DNA from: an uncultured Paraprevotella sp.
GTDB lineage: Bacteria > Bacteroidota > Bacteroidia > Bacteroidales > Bacteroidaceae
Reading direction: 5' to 3'
DNA: 64,000 nt
Assembly (NCBI GenBank): GCA_944319925.1
Contig: CALUFQ010000004.1
Location: 17,873-81,872 of the forward strand
The position numbers and the translations under genes are program-made. This document shows, piece by piece, positions 28,115 to 35,339 of the stretch; positions within the stretch are counted from its first letter, which is position 1, and each line of letters starts with the position of its first letter. Below the pieces are notes generated by a model. That model saw only the letters and a program-made list of their open reading frames with translations. It did not search any database and was not told where the DNA came from.

Positions 28115-29384
28115 TGGTTTCCAAGTAATCTGTAATCAGAGCGTTATAGAGCAGGTCGCCGACGAGGCGGTAGCCTTCGGCGGTGAAGTGTATGCGGTCG
28201 GGGCGCATCAGCTTTTTGCCTTTCCATAATGCGGAAGAGCGCGAGCCGCCCATGATGGCATATTGGTCCCACACGGCTCCGCCGTATTCCGACGCCAGTT
28301 CTTTCATGGCTTTGGCCACCCGTGCCGTGTTGGGGTTGGTGCGTTTTCCGTAGCGGCGGCCCAGGTTGAGCAGGCAGTCGTTATTGGTTACGAAGAGCAG
28401 TGCACAGTGGGGGTTGACCGCCTTGAAAAGGGCGATGAGCCGGCGGTAGTTCGCCTTGAATGCTTCCGGGTCAAACCGGTCGGCCGGCACGTTCGCGTCG
28501 TTGATGCCAATGCCGAAGATGGCCAGGTCGGGACGGATGAGCCTGAGGTCTTGTGCCAGATGGGCGCAGCGCAGCCAGGCCGGCACGTCGGCCCCGTTGA
28601 TGCCCGTGGCGTGGTAGGTGATGCCGTCGCGCCCGTTCTCGGGCAGGATGCCGGTCAGGGTGAAGCGGGTTTCGCCGGGGAGGAGGAAACGGATGTCTGC
28701 CGTGTCGCAGGGTGCGGGATATTCGATGAGGTAGCTCCGTGTGGCCGGTTCGTGCCGTGCCCACAGCGTGTCGCCGTCGTGCAGGGCATAGGGCAGGGCG
28801 GTGCTGTCGGTGGCATAGCCCAGCAGGCGCAGGCGGGTGAAGAAGAACGGTACGGAATCGCGCAGGTTTAGGGAGAGCGAGAGCGAGGCGTTCCGGTCGC
28901 GGGTGCTGACGGCGGCTCCCGCGATGCCGAGCGTGTCCGTGCCGCTTGGCTTGATGCAGCGGGTGCCTTCCCAATGGCCGGTGTGGCCGATGCGGTAATT
29001 CTGCGGCGCGTTGGTGCGCAGGATGCGGAACGGGAAGAGCAGCCCGCGTTCCGTCATGACGGAGTCGGCCAGCGAGGCGAAGTCCGTGCGCAACTGGTGG
29101 CTCAGGTAACCGGCCTGCACGTGGCTTCCACCGATATGGAGGATGGCGACGTGGCCTCTGCCGGTTTGCAATAGCGTGTCTAGCTTCTCATACAACGAGT
29201 CGAATGCCGTCCGGCTGCCGGGAAACTGCAGCACGTTGTCCTCGTATCGGATGAACGGGTAAGTCGTGGGTAGGGGGCGCAGGGCGGTTTTGCGCTCGCC
29301 GGGGATGGTTTCCGGCCGCATGAGGCAGGAAGCCAGCAGGATGAATGCCGTCAGGCAGGCGGTTATGTGGATGTATGGTTTCAT
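28104..29384 (-). CDS. SGNH/GDSL-like lipoprotein of an O-acylation operon
   Basis: A 426-residue protein with a lipoprotein signal (TAFILLASC, Cys20), so it is envelope-anchored. The SGNH blocks are recognisable but altered: block I is ILHIGGSHVQAG (Ser87 in GGSH rather than GDS), block III has FGIGINDANVP, and block V is DRIHFTAEGYRLVG (Asp396, His399). Such proteins act as esterases or as the periplasmic transferase partner of an MBOAT. Its start overlaps the previous stop by 4 bases (ATGA) and its end overlaps the MBOAT gene, a strong sign of a joint complex. It is a paralogue of the upstream SGNH protein. Confidence 0.85.
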   Translation of the reverse strand: MKPYIHITACLTAFILLASCLMRPETIPGERKTALRPLPTTYPFIRYEDNVLQFPGSRTAFDSLYEKLDTLLQTGRGHVAILHIGGSHVQAGYLSHQLRTDFASLADSVMTERGLLFPFRILRTNAPQNYRIGHTGHWEGTRCIKPSGTDTLGIAGAAVSTRDRNASLSLSLNLRDSVPFFFTRLRLLGYATDSTALPYALHDGDTLWARHEPATRSYLIEYPAPCDTADIRFLLPGETRFTLTGILPENGRDGITYHATGINGADVPAWLRCAHLAQDLRLIRPDLAIFGIGINDANVPADRFDPEAFKANYRRLIALFKAVNPHCALLFVTNNDCLLNLGRRYGKRTNPNTARVAKAMKELASEYGGAVWDQYAIMGGSRSSALWKGKKLMRPDRIHFTAEGYRLVGDLLYNALITDYLETNGN

Positions 29385-30976
29385 AGGCTTTCGTTGTCTG
29401 TGCTGTTTTCGTGTTCAGGGACGGAATCTTCCTGCGCATGGCGCGTGGCTTGAAGCGAGTCGTGGGGCGGTGTGTGCACGGAATCCCCATCAGGCATGCG
29501 AGTGGGGGAGACGGCGGTGTCAACGTCCGTGGTGTCGATGACCAGTTCCGTGCTGTCTGCGCTCAGCTTCAGTCGGTCCTTGCCTGTGCGGAAGCGATAG
29601 AATTTATGATAGAACTCTAGGGTTTCGTAGAGCATGTTGCCCACGTGTCGCGCGCCTTTCGGGGTGAAATGCACATAGTCCGGGCCGGCCAAGTGGCTGT
29701 CCACCCATTTCATCATGGAGTTCCGTCCGCCCATGGCGGCGTACAGGTCCCAATAGGCAATGCCGCTTTCGTCCGCAGCCTGTTTCAGGGCTTCCACGAC
29801 GCGGGGCAGCAGCGGATAGGTCTGCATCTTTCCTTCGACGGAGGTGGACATGTCCGACGGGCCGATGAAGAGGAAACGGGTGTCGGCGGGGACGAGTTTT
29901 TTCAGGTATTCGATTTGCCTTTTCAGGGAACGGGCGTATGCGGCGATGCCCTCCTCGTCTTTCAGGTAGGGCACGGAGTTGCCACCGTATTGCAGGATGA
30001 CGAGCCGCACGTTTTTTTCCTTGAAGAACGGGGCGAGCGTGGTTGCGCCGATGCTGGTGAAGATGGTGCCCGAGCAGCCTCGCATGGGGATGTTGTCCAC
30101 CGAGACTCCCCCTGCGCCGTCAAGCAGGATGCCATAGATGTCGGCTTGCCCGCCGACCGTCAGGGTGACTGTGGTGCGGGCACCGCCGAGGCGGGCGGTG
30201 TAGAAATACAGCCGTTCGCCTGCGGGACTTTCTTCGAGCGACAAGGTGTCTCCGCCCATTGTGGCAAAGGCTTCCACCGGCCAGCTTGCCAGCAGGGTGA
30301 GCCGGCTGAAGCGCGAGGCGCAGGGATAGGTGTCGCGCATGCGGGTGGTGAAGCGGAAGGTGGCAGTGCCGTCCACGGTGGCCGTTTGCCCCATGGGGCC
30401 GTAGCCGTTCCCGTCAAGCCTCATTTCTTTCGGGCCATAGACGAGGTGGCGCGCCAAGTCTTCGGGCATGGCCGTCTGTGAGAGCGTGTATGTCCCGATG
30501 GTTTGCACGGCGGGCACCAGCCCCACGCCGCTGCCGCCGAACTTTCCTTGGAACGCTTCGCGGAGCACGGACGTGATACGGTCGCCTTCCAACTGCGAGT
30601 CGCCGTAGTGCATGATGCGCATCGGGCGTTCCTTGGCTGTTTCGAGGGCGTCGAAGAACGGGTCGAAATAAGCCACGCTGTCGCCCGGCATGTAAATCCG
30701 TGCGGGGTTGGTCTGGCAATAGGTGAGGAACTCGCTTTCTTTTTCCGCCTTGAGTGCGTCCATGCGCAGTTGCATCAGCTCTTCCGTGGTGAGGGTGTCT
30801 TCGGGGATGGTGTCTGTGGGGATTTCTTCTTCCTTGGCCTGGAGCACTTCCGCGAGGGTGGGGAAGCGCAGTTGCATTCCGCCTATGGCGACTCCTTCTT
30901 GCGGGAAAAAGTAGGCCACGAGGGCCAGTAACCCGATGACGGAGAAGATAAAGCAAACGATGTGTCCGATTTTCAT
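29381..30976 (-). CDS. membrane-anchored SGNH/GDSL hydrolase-like protein of an O-acylation operon
   Basis: A 531-residue protein with an N-terminal membrane anchor (IGHIVCFIFSVIGLLALVAYFF), a charged linker, then an SGNH domain with block I IMHYGDSQLEGDR (GDS at 125-127), a block with LQYGGNSVPYL, and the catalytic pair in GPDYVHFTPKG (Asp433, His436). The last 75 residues are Asp/Ser/Thr-rich and low in structure. The start at 30976 is set by the membrane segment and by the promoter at 31010-31061; frame extension upstream only reads through that promoter. It probably accepts or transfers acetyl groups delivered by the MBOAT protein. Confidence 0.87.
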   Translation of the reverse strand: MKIGHIVCFIFSVIGLLALVAYFFPQEGVAIGGMQLRFPTLAEVLQAKEEEIPTDTIPEDTLTTEELMQLRMDALKAEKESEFLTYCQTNPARIYMPGDSVAYFDPFFDALETAKERPMRIMHYGDSQLEGDRITSVLREAFQGKFGGSGVGLVPAVQTIGTYTLSQTAMPEDLARHLVYGPKEMRLDGNGYGPMGQTATVDGTATFRFTTRMRDTYPCASRFSRLTLLASWPVEAFATMGGDTLSLEESPAGERLYFYTARLGGARTTVTLTVGGQADIYGILLDGAGGVSVDNIPMRGCSGTIFTSIGATTLAPFFKEKNVRLVILQYGGNSVPYLKDEEGIAAYARSLKRQIEYLKKLVPADTRFLFIGPSDMSTSVEGKMQTYPLLPRVVEALKQAADESGIAYWDLYAAMGGRNSMMKWVDSHLAGPDYVHFTPKGARHVGNMLYETLEFYHKFYRFRTGKDRLKLSADSTELVIDTTDVDTAVSPTRMPDGDSVHTPPHDSLQATRHAQEDSVPEHENSTDNESL

Positions 30977-31009
30977 CTCGTTATCTTTTGTGTTTGTGAC
31001 AAAACGGGT

Positions 31010-31061
31010 GCAAAGATACTTATTATCGCTGGAATAATCGAACAAAATCAGCTGATTAACG
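31010..31061 (-). promoter_or_regulatory. duplicated promoter, copy 1 (SGNH/MBOAT operon)
   Basis: A 52-bp segment that recurs at 31822-31873 with a single mismatch. On the minus strand it contains the perfect palindrome AATCAGCTGATT, an imperfect dyad ATTAT...ATAAT, and the -7 box TATCTTTG (31018-31011), which lies 34 bases before the SGNH start. Promoter function is inferred from the -7 match and position. Confidence 0.7.
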
Positions 31062-31146
31062 CAATAGAAATGGGATTTAGGCCGTCGCAGATGGTATGCA
31101 AATACCTCCACCGAATGATAAAGTTGGACTGAATTTTCTTTTCTTC

Positions 31147-31652
31147 CTATTCAGGTTTCTGATTGAGTGCTTGAATGGATTCTGAAAATTCAGTAACAAT
31201 CTCGGAAAGATAAGGGTTGTCGTTCCTTAAAATAATAGTGGCATAATTCACTATTCCTTCATCATCTACAACGGAGGAGGACATTGTGGTAAACAGCGAT
31301 TTCTGGTTGTAGGTAGAGAACCAATACTCAAACAAACGACTCCTCATACCCTGTTTATTGTCACCCGTTTCACAGATATATAATAAGGTGGCATTGTTAC
31401 GATTAAAAAATTCATCGACTATGGCAACAATCGTATCTCTCACCTTTCTATCACGCATAGACTTACGATTGTTTAGATTGGCTATAATCAATTGGTAGGT
31501 TTCTTTGGAAAGTAACGTGTCTTCTTCAATGAATCCGACAGAATAATGCACTCTCCCATCTGTGAAGAAATGAAAGAATCCATCTTGGCATTGCGCACGA
31601 TAGGATAAGCGGCAACTTTATTGATAAGCTCTAATGAAAGGGTATTCATCAT
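31147..31652 (-). pseudogene. DUF6169-family gene with an apparent frameshift
   Basis: Family members of about 165 residues run without interruption. Here the N-terminal part (MMNTLSLELINKVAAYPIVRNAKMDSF) is in one frame and the remainder, from FHFFTDGRVHYSVGFIEEDT through LLYICETGDNKQGMRSRLFEYWF to the end, is in another. The break lies near 31564-31581 in a TTC/TTT-rich stretch, consistent with loss of one base. The start overlaps the stop of the small upstream ORF by 4 bases. The larger downstream frame would need a GTG at 31551 to be made alone. The function of DUF6169 is unknown. Either a recent pseudogene, a sequencing error, or recoding. Confidence 0.7.
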
Positions 31653-31804
31653 AAAGCAAAAAAGTTCTCGGCTTCTTTGCCAGTGTGTTCCTTGTAAATC
31701 TCCTTCATTGACTTCTCCAGTTGCTTGAGACATTCACGTTTTTTATTCTTGGCAACCTGAAACTTAGCAAGAGCTTCTTTGTGGGTAATTTTTGTTTTCT
31801 CCAT
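31649..31804 (-). CDS. small basic protein, 51 residues, coupled to the DUF6169 gene
   Basis: Reads MEKTKITHKEALAKFQVAKN... to ...KEAENFFAL, rich in Lys and Glu, probably one long amphipathic helix or coiled coil, with no signal or membrane segment. The start is 18 bases behind the -7 box of the duplicated promoter (31830-31823), and the stop overlaps the DUF6169 start (ATGA). That arrangement, a tiny basic or helical protein followed by a small conserved protein, resembles toxin-antitoxin or regulator pairs, but nothing in the sequence proves it. I do not recognise a named family. Confidence 0.7.
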   Translation of the reverse strand: MEKTKITHKEALAKFQVAKNKKRECLKQLEKSMKEIYKEHTGKEAENFFAL

Positions 31805-31821
31805 AATGGTTTAATCTTTCC

Positions 31822-31873
31822 GCAAAGATACTCATTATCGCTGGAATAATCGAACAAAATCAGCTGATTAACG
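31822..31873 (-). promoter_or_regulatory. duplicated promoter, copy 2 (small ORF/DUF6169 unit)
   Basis: Matches 31010-31061 at 51 of 52 positions, including the AATCAGCTGATT palindrome and the TATCTTTG -7 box. It reads toward the ATG at 31804. The flanks beyond these 52 bases are unrelated. Confidence 0.7.
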
Positions 31874-31989
31874 ATTTTATTGGTTGCTTCTCTATCATTG
31901 CTTTTGTGCAATAAAGTATATAGTAGCGATTTCGGCGCAGTCGAAATTCAGTGGGGATTTAATAAACTTTGCGGGGAACGTGTCACGAC

Positions 31990-32606
31990 CCAAAGTCAGA
32001 ATGTCATGAAATGCCTGTAAAAATAGACAAATTGCGCTATTTTTGGCGATTTTCGTGACGCGACTTTTGCGCAATCCGGCCCAAATAGCAGATTTTCGCG
32101 CGATTTTTTTGCACAAAACGGGGCTTCTGTGCAAGATTTTGTCAGAGGAATTTACTTTTCGGACGGTCTGACGGGAAATTTCGGGGCCGGAAAGCGAAAT
32201 TCCAAGCCCCGGAATTCTTTTTTCGGGGCTTGGAATTTCTTTTTCGGGGCTCGTATGAAAAAATCCCGGTACAGAAACGTTTTCGTGGCGGCTCCGAAGC
32301 CGTTTTTCTTTCCCGTTGGAACTTTTTCCCGGACACGTTCCCCGTGTCATTTTGTCGGCGGAATCCCCTGGCGGGCTTTCCCGCCGGTCGGACTTCTGCG
32401 CCGGGAGTGTCCCGTGTTCCGTCAAAAGGGCAGGTTTGGAGGGGATTCCGCGACATTTTGATTTCCGCATGGCGCGTGTGGCTGCATTCTTTCCGCGCTG
32501 TCCCGGCCCGGCGGCCGAATACGCGAATCTCAGAAGGCGAAAATGAGCAAATTGTCAACGCGCACCCGAAAGTTCTCATTCTGTCAATGGAAGGATGTGC
32601 GCATGT
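31990..32606 (-). repeat. 615-bp dispersed non-coding element, copy 2 (inverted)
   Basis: The inverted counterpart of 8341-8955. The conserved hairpin is at 32196-32211/32224-32239 (16 bp, 12-base loop); compared with copy 1 a G-C pair of the stem has become A-T, so pairing is kept. Copy 2 has a longer open frame than copy 1, but amino-acid changes between copies are not protein-like. A MITE fragment lies 55 bases beyond, as one also does beside copy 1, but at the opposite end. Confidence 0.8.
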
Positions 32607-32661
32607 TCGGAAATCCGCACCCCAATTGCGCCGGATTACAATCCGTCGCAGCATATCAGCG

Positions 32662-32803
32662 GGATAGGAGGTGCAGCATTCTTGCTGCATATACTCGCAC
32701 TATTGCGTATGCCAGTGGCCTATCTTGCGATTGTGCGGCAGGAATGCCGCACCTCCTATCAATTCCTATTGAATGCACAAAATCATGCTGCGCGTAGTAT
32801 AAA
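32662..32803 (-). repeat. MITE-like element 3 (internally deleted)
   Basis: On the minus strand it begins ATTTATACTACGCGCAGCAT, continues TTGTGCATTC and ATAGGAGGTGCGGCA, and then jumps to an opposite terminus reading ATAGGAGGTGCAGCATTC, so the large palindrome of elements 1 and 2 is missing. The terminal mini-hairpin is GCGGCA/TGCCGC at one end and GCAGCA/TGCTGC at the other, again a paired change. Confidence 0.6.
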
Positions 32804-32835
32804 TCTAATCGGGCTTCTTTATTTCATTGAAAAGT

Positions 32836-32875
32836 GAAAGATGCGGCCGGGCAGTGCCGTGTGGCCACATCTTTC
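32836..32875 (-). terminator. hairpin terminator after blaR1-like gene A
   Basis: GAAAGATGCGGCC (32836-32848) pairs with GGCCACATCTTTC (32863-32875) with one mismatch; on the minus strand it is followed by ACTTTTC. It lies 38 bases beyond the stop at 32914. Confidence 0.6.
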
Positions 32876-32913
32876 GGGGAAAGTATATATTAACGTTTTT
32901 GTGTCTTTTTGAT

Positions 32914-34671
32914 TTACAGGCCGGTGCATTCCAGCATCCGGTCGAGGGCTTCGGGGATTTCCGTGCGGGTCCATTCTTCGCTGAACTCCACACCGTCCCA
33001 TCGGAAGGTCGTGGTGAACGTGTCATCCCCGTCCCATTGCAGGCGGTGGTCACCTCCGTTCTCGCGAAGATGGTTTTCATCCACATACTCAAAAGTACCG
33101 CCATTACCGCTGAATTGGTAAAGGGGATTTCCTTCCATATCTGTCATGGCTTGTACGAGTACGGTAAAATAGTGGTCTTTCCCAAAGAATTTGTATTGGA
33201 GAGGATTTTGCGGGACTTTCTCTCCCGTGTTCCGGTCTATGTAAGCACTCATTTTCCATGCGCCTTTCAACTGGTCTTTCCGTTCGTGGCATTCTTTGTA
33301 GGCTTGCATGATCCGTTGGGACTTACCGGTGGGCGTATGGCGTACCCATTGTTCTGTTTTCCATAATCCGGGGATATTGGAGACCCCGTTGGGGTCATAC
33401 CATGAGAGGTTGAACGAGGCGGAATCCACTCTTTGCACGGGGCATTCCAAACCTTGCTCGACGGCCACGCTGTCTGAGGACATACGGAAAGAACCCAATT
33501 TGCCAGAGAAGAAGGTGGGGCCGTCGGGTGCTTTTCTGCCCGTCACGGCTACAGTAAGGACATTTTCTTTTCCGACAAATTTGTAGTGCGGGACGATGTC
33601 CGTCGTACGGGTGGTCCGGAAGGCGGAGTCCCCGATGCACAGCATGGTCCAGCAGCCTTGCAGGTCGAAGCTTTCGGCCTTGTGCGGCTTTTCCTTCAAG
33701 TCCGTGCAACTGTAGATGCAGAGGCATAGGGCGAGGCTTCCCGCCAAGGTGATCCTCGCGAAACCGTTTTGCACCGTTTTGTTCATGAAGATGATCCGGG
33801 CCTTGAGGGTGGAGTGATTGTAGTTCGAGCGGACGGGTATCCATTCCCGGTGTTCCTTGCACGTCAGCACCAGGTGTATCTGGTATTGTTCGCGGTCTGC
33901 CCCTTGGTCCAGCACGTCGCGGTCGGCTTCCATCTCCAGCTGTTCGCGCATGGCCCGGTAGAACAGATAAGCGAAGGGGTTGAACCAGTTGAGGGCCGTC
34001 AGGCATTGCAGGGCTAGCAGCTTGTAGAAGTGTCCCCGCCGGATGTGGCTCGCCTCGTGGCTCAGGATGAATGCGGCCTTTTCTTCGTCGGTGTCAGCCG
34101 GAATGAATATGGACTTCGCAAAGGAAAAAGGCATCTCATAATCCGTGTGGTAAAGCGTGGCTCCCTCGTGTTGTCCAGCCTTTACGGCGTAGCGGCGGAT
34201 GTGGAGCAGGCTGGCCAGTTGGCCGGCGAGATAAAGCAGGTATAGGATCCCGCCGACTATGTACCATGGAAGAAACCTTCCGCCCCATTGCGCCCAGAAA
34301 GTCCCGGTTGGTTCATGGGAGCTTGCGACACCGGAAGAGGGCCGGGGGACATCCAAGGCTTGTTTGAAGCGGTCTCGGGGGAAAGCCGGGAATCCCGGAG
34401 TGGTAGAGGGAATGGCGTGGGATACGGCTTGGCGGGCAACTTCGGTGGAAGGAGAAGCGGCCGGCTTCTCCGTGACGAAGGTCAGGCGCAGGAACAGACT
34501 GGCGGTCATGAGCATCATTCCCGCCGCGATGAATCCTTGTGCCGGCCGGCTTTTGCATTTCATGCGCACCAGCAGCATGTAGCACAAATAGGCCGCGCCG
34601 CCCGTGAGCAGGGCGGCCAACGGGAAGAAGCCCGGTGTCAGTTGCACGTGTGTCAGTACAGGGAGCGGCAT
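32914..34671 (-). CDS. BlaR1/MecR1-like M56 metalloprotease sensor A with two DUF4488-like domains
   Basis: A 585-residue membrane protein. Helices near residues 14-34, 45-63 and 133-156 frame a cytoplasmic zinc protease with HEASH (205-209) and downstream EMEAD (246-250), as in M56 peptidases, then NWFNPFAY. After a fourth hydrophobic segment (about 305-321, ending CIYSC) the usual penicillin-binding sensor is replaced by two tandem modules, about 338-465 and 469-580, each with a Gly-x-Trp start (GCWTML, GAWKMS) and YKF-GK- strands, like DUF4488 lipocalin-type domains. It pairs with the BlaI repressor 12 bases upstream. It likely senses an envelope ligand and cleaves BlaI; the ligand is unknown. 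Confidence 0.9.
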   Translation of the reverse strand: MPLPVLTHVQLTPGFFPLAALLTGGAAYLCYMLLVRMKCKSRPAQGFIAAGMMLMTASLFLRLTFVTEKPAASPSTEVARQAVSHAIPSTTPGFPAFPRDRFKQALDVPRPSSGVASSHEPTGTFWAQWGGRFLPWYIVGGILYLLYLAGQLASLLHIRRYAVKAGQHEGATLYHTDYEMPFSFAKSIFIPADTDEEKAAFILSHEASHIRRGHFYKLLALQCLTALNWFNPFAYLFYRAMREQLEMEADRDVLDQGADREQYQIHLVLTCKEHREWIPVRSNYNHSTLKARIIFMNKTVQNGFARITLAGSLALCLCIYSCTDLKEKPHKAESFDLQGCWTMLCIGDSAFRTTRTTDIVPHYKFVGKENVLTVAVTGRKAPDGPTFFSGKLGSFRMSSDSVAVEQGLECPVQRVDSASFNLSWYDPNGVSNIPGLWKTEQWVRHTPTGKSQRIMQAYKECHERKDQLKGAWKMSAYIDRNTGEKVPQNPLQYKFFGKDHYFTVLVQAMTDMEGNPLYQFSGNGGTFEYVDENHLRENGGDHRLQWDGDDTFTTTFRWDGVEFSEEWTRTEIPEALDRMLECTGL

Positions 34672-34683
34672 GTCGGGCTTGGG

Positions 34684-35061
34684 CTATGATTTGTTTTTCT
34701 TGATGAGCCGAATGAGCTTGTCGGCTTCCTCGTCCGTCAGTTTCTCTTTTTCGGCGAAGAAACTGACGAGCGACACGAGCGAGCCGCCGAAATAGGTGTC
34801 CTTCACGTTGTTCATGAAGTACCGCGTGTATTCGTCCCGGCTGATGAGCGGGGTAAAGCGGAGCGTCTTGTTCACCATGTCCGAGTCCACGAAGCCTTTC
34901 TTCTTCATGATTTTCAGGAAGGTGGCCAACGTGGTGTAGGCCGGTTTGGGATAGGGGATGGCATTCAGGATTTCGCTGATGAAGCCGCTTTGTCCCGGCA
35001 TGTTCCACAGCACGTCCATAATCTGGTATTCCGCTTTGGTCAGAGGTTTGTTCTTTTCCAT
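34684..35061 (-). CDS. BlaI/MecI-family repressor A
   Basis: A 125-residue winged-helix repressor (LTKAEYQIMDVLWNMPGQSGFISEIL, then PKPAYTTLATFLKIMKKKGFV), with a C-terminal dimerisation region ending LIRLIKKNKS. Family members bind dyads as dimers and are inactivated by proteolysis through BlaR1/MecR1. The start at 35061 is the ATG next to the conserved MEKNK sequence shared with repressor B; a longer frame upstream reads through the promoter at 35083-35090. First gene of a two-gene unit with sensor A. Confidence 0.92.
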   Translation of the reverse strand: MEKNKPLTKAEYQIMDVLWNMPGQSGFISEILNAIPYPKPAYTTLATFLKIMKKKGFVDSDMVNKTLRFTPLISRDEYTRYFMNNVKDTYFGGSLVSLVSFFAEKEKLTDEEADKLIRLIKKNKS

Positions 35062-35082
35062 CGTCCGTAAGTTTAGCCAATG

Positions 35083-35107
35083 CAAAGATACAGCTAAAAA
35101 TATAGTA
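35083..35107 (-). promoter_or_regulatory. promoter and candidate operator of blaI/blaR1 module A
   Basis: The -7 box TATCTTTG is at 35090-35083 on the minus strand. Touching it is TACAGCTAAAAATATAGTA (plus strand, 35089-35107), which resembles TACAAACTAAGAAAGTA before module B: both have TACA, CTAA and AGTA in the same order. A repressor site overlapping the -7 box would fit autoregulation. Confidence 0.45.
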
Positions 35108-35216
35108 GGAAAACCGCACGGCGCAAAATAAGACACAATTATGTTTTATTAACTAATAGGGCGGTTGCTTTGTGCTGTCCAGCTATGCTTTGTGCTGTTG
35201 AGTATCAATCTGCGAA

Positions 35217-35273
35217 CGGAAAACATTTGGTGGATATTGACGAAACGGCGGAAAACATTTGGTGGATATTGAC
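35217..35273 (+). repeat. tandem 25-bp direct repeats before the ATPase gene
   Basis: CGGAAAACATTTGGTGGATA plus TTGAC occurs at 35217-35241 and again at 35249-35273, 32 bases apart, with a third partial match (AAATTTGGTGGAATAG) just after 35285. A shorter repeat, GCTTTGTGCTGT, occurs at 35167-35178 and 35187-35198. They fill the space upstream of the ATPase gene and may be regulatory or traces of integration. Confidence 0.6.
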
Positions 35274-35339
35274 ATTTTGACGTATGAAATTTGGTGGAAT
35301 AGTTCGTAAAGCGTATATTCGCACATAAAATGGAAGGAA

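Noticed and set aside
35217-35273. 25-bp direct repeats as a CRISPR array
   Set aside because: Only two full copies with a 7-base gap, no spacers and no cas genes in the window.
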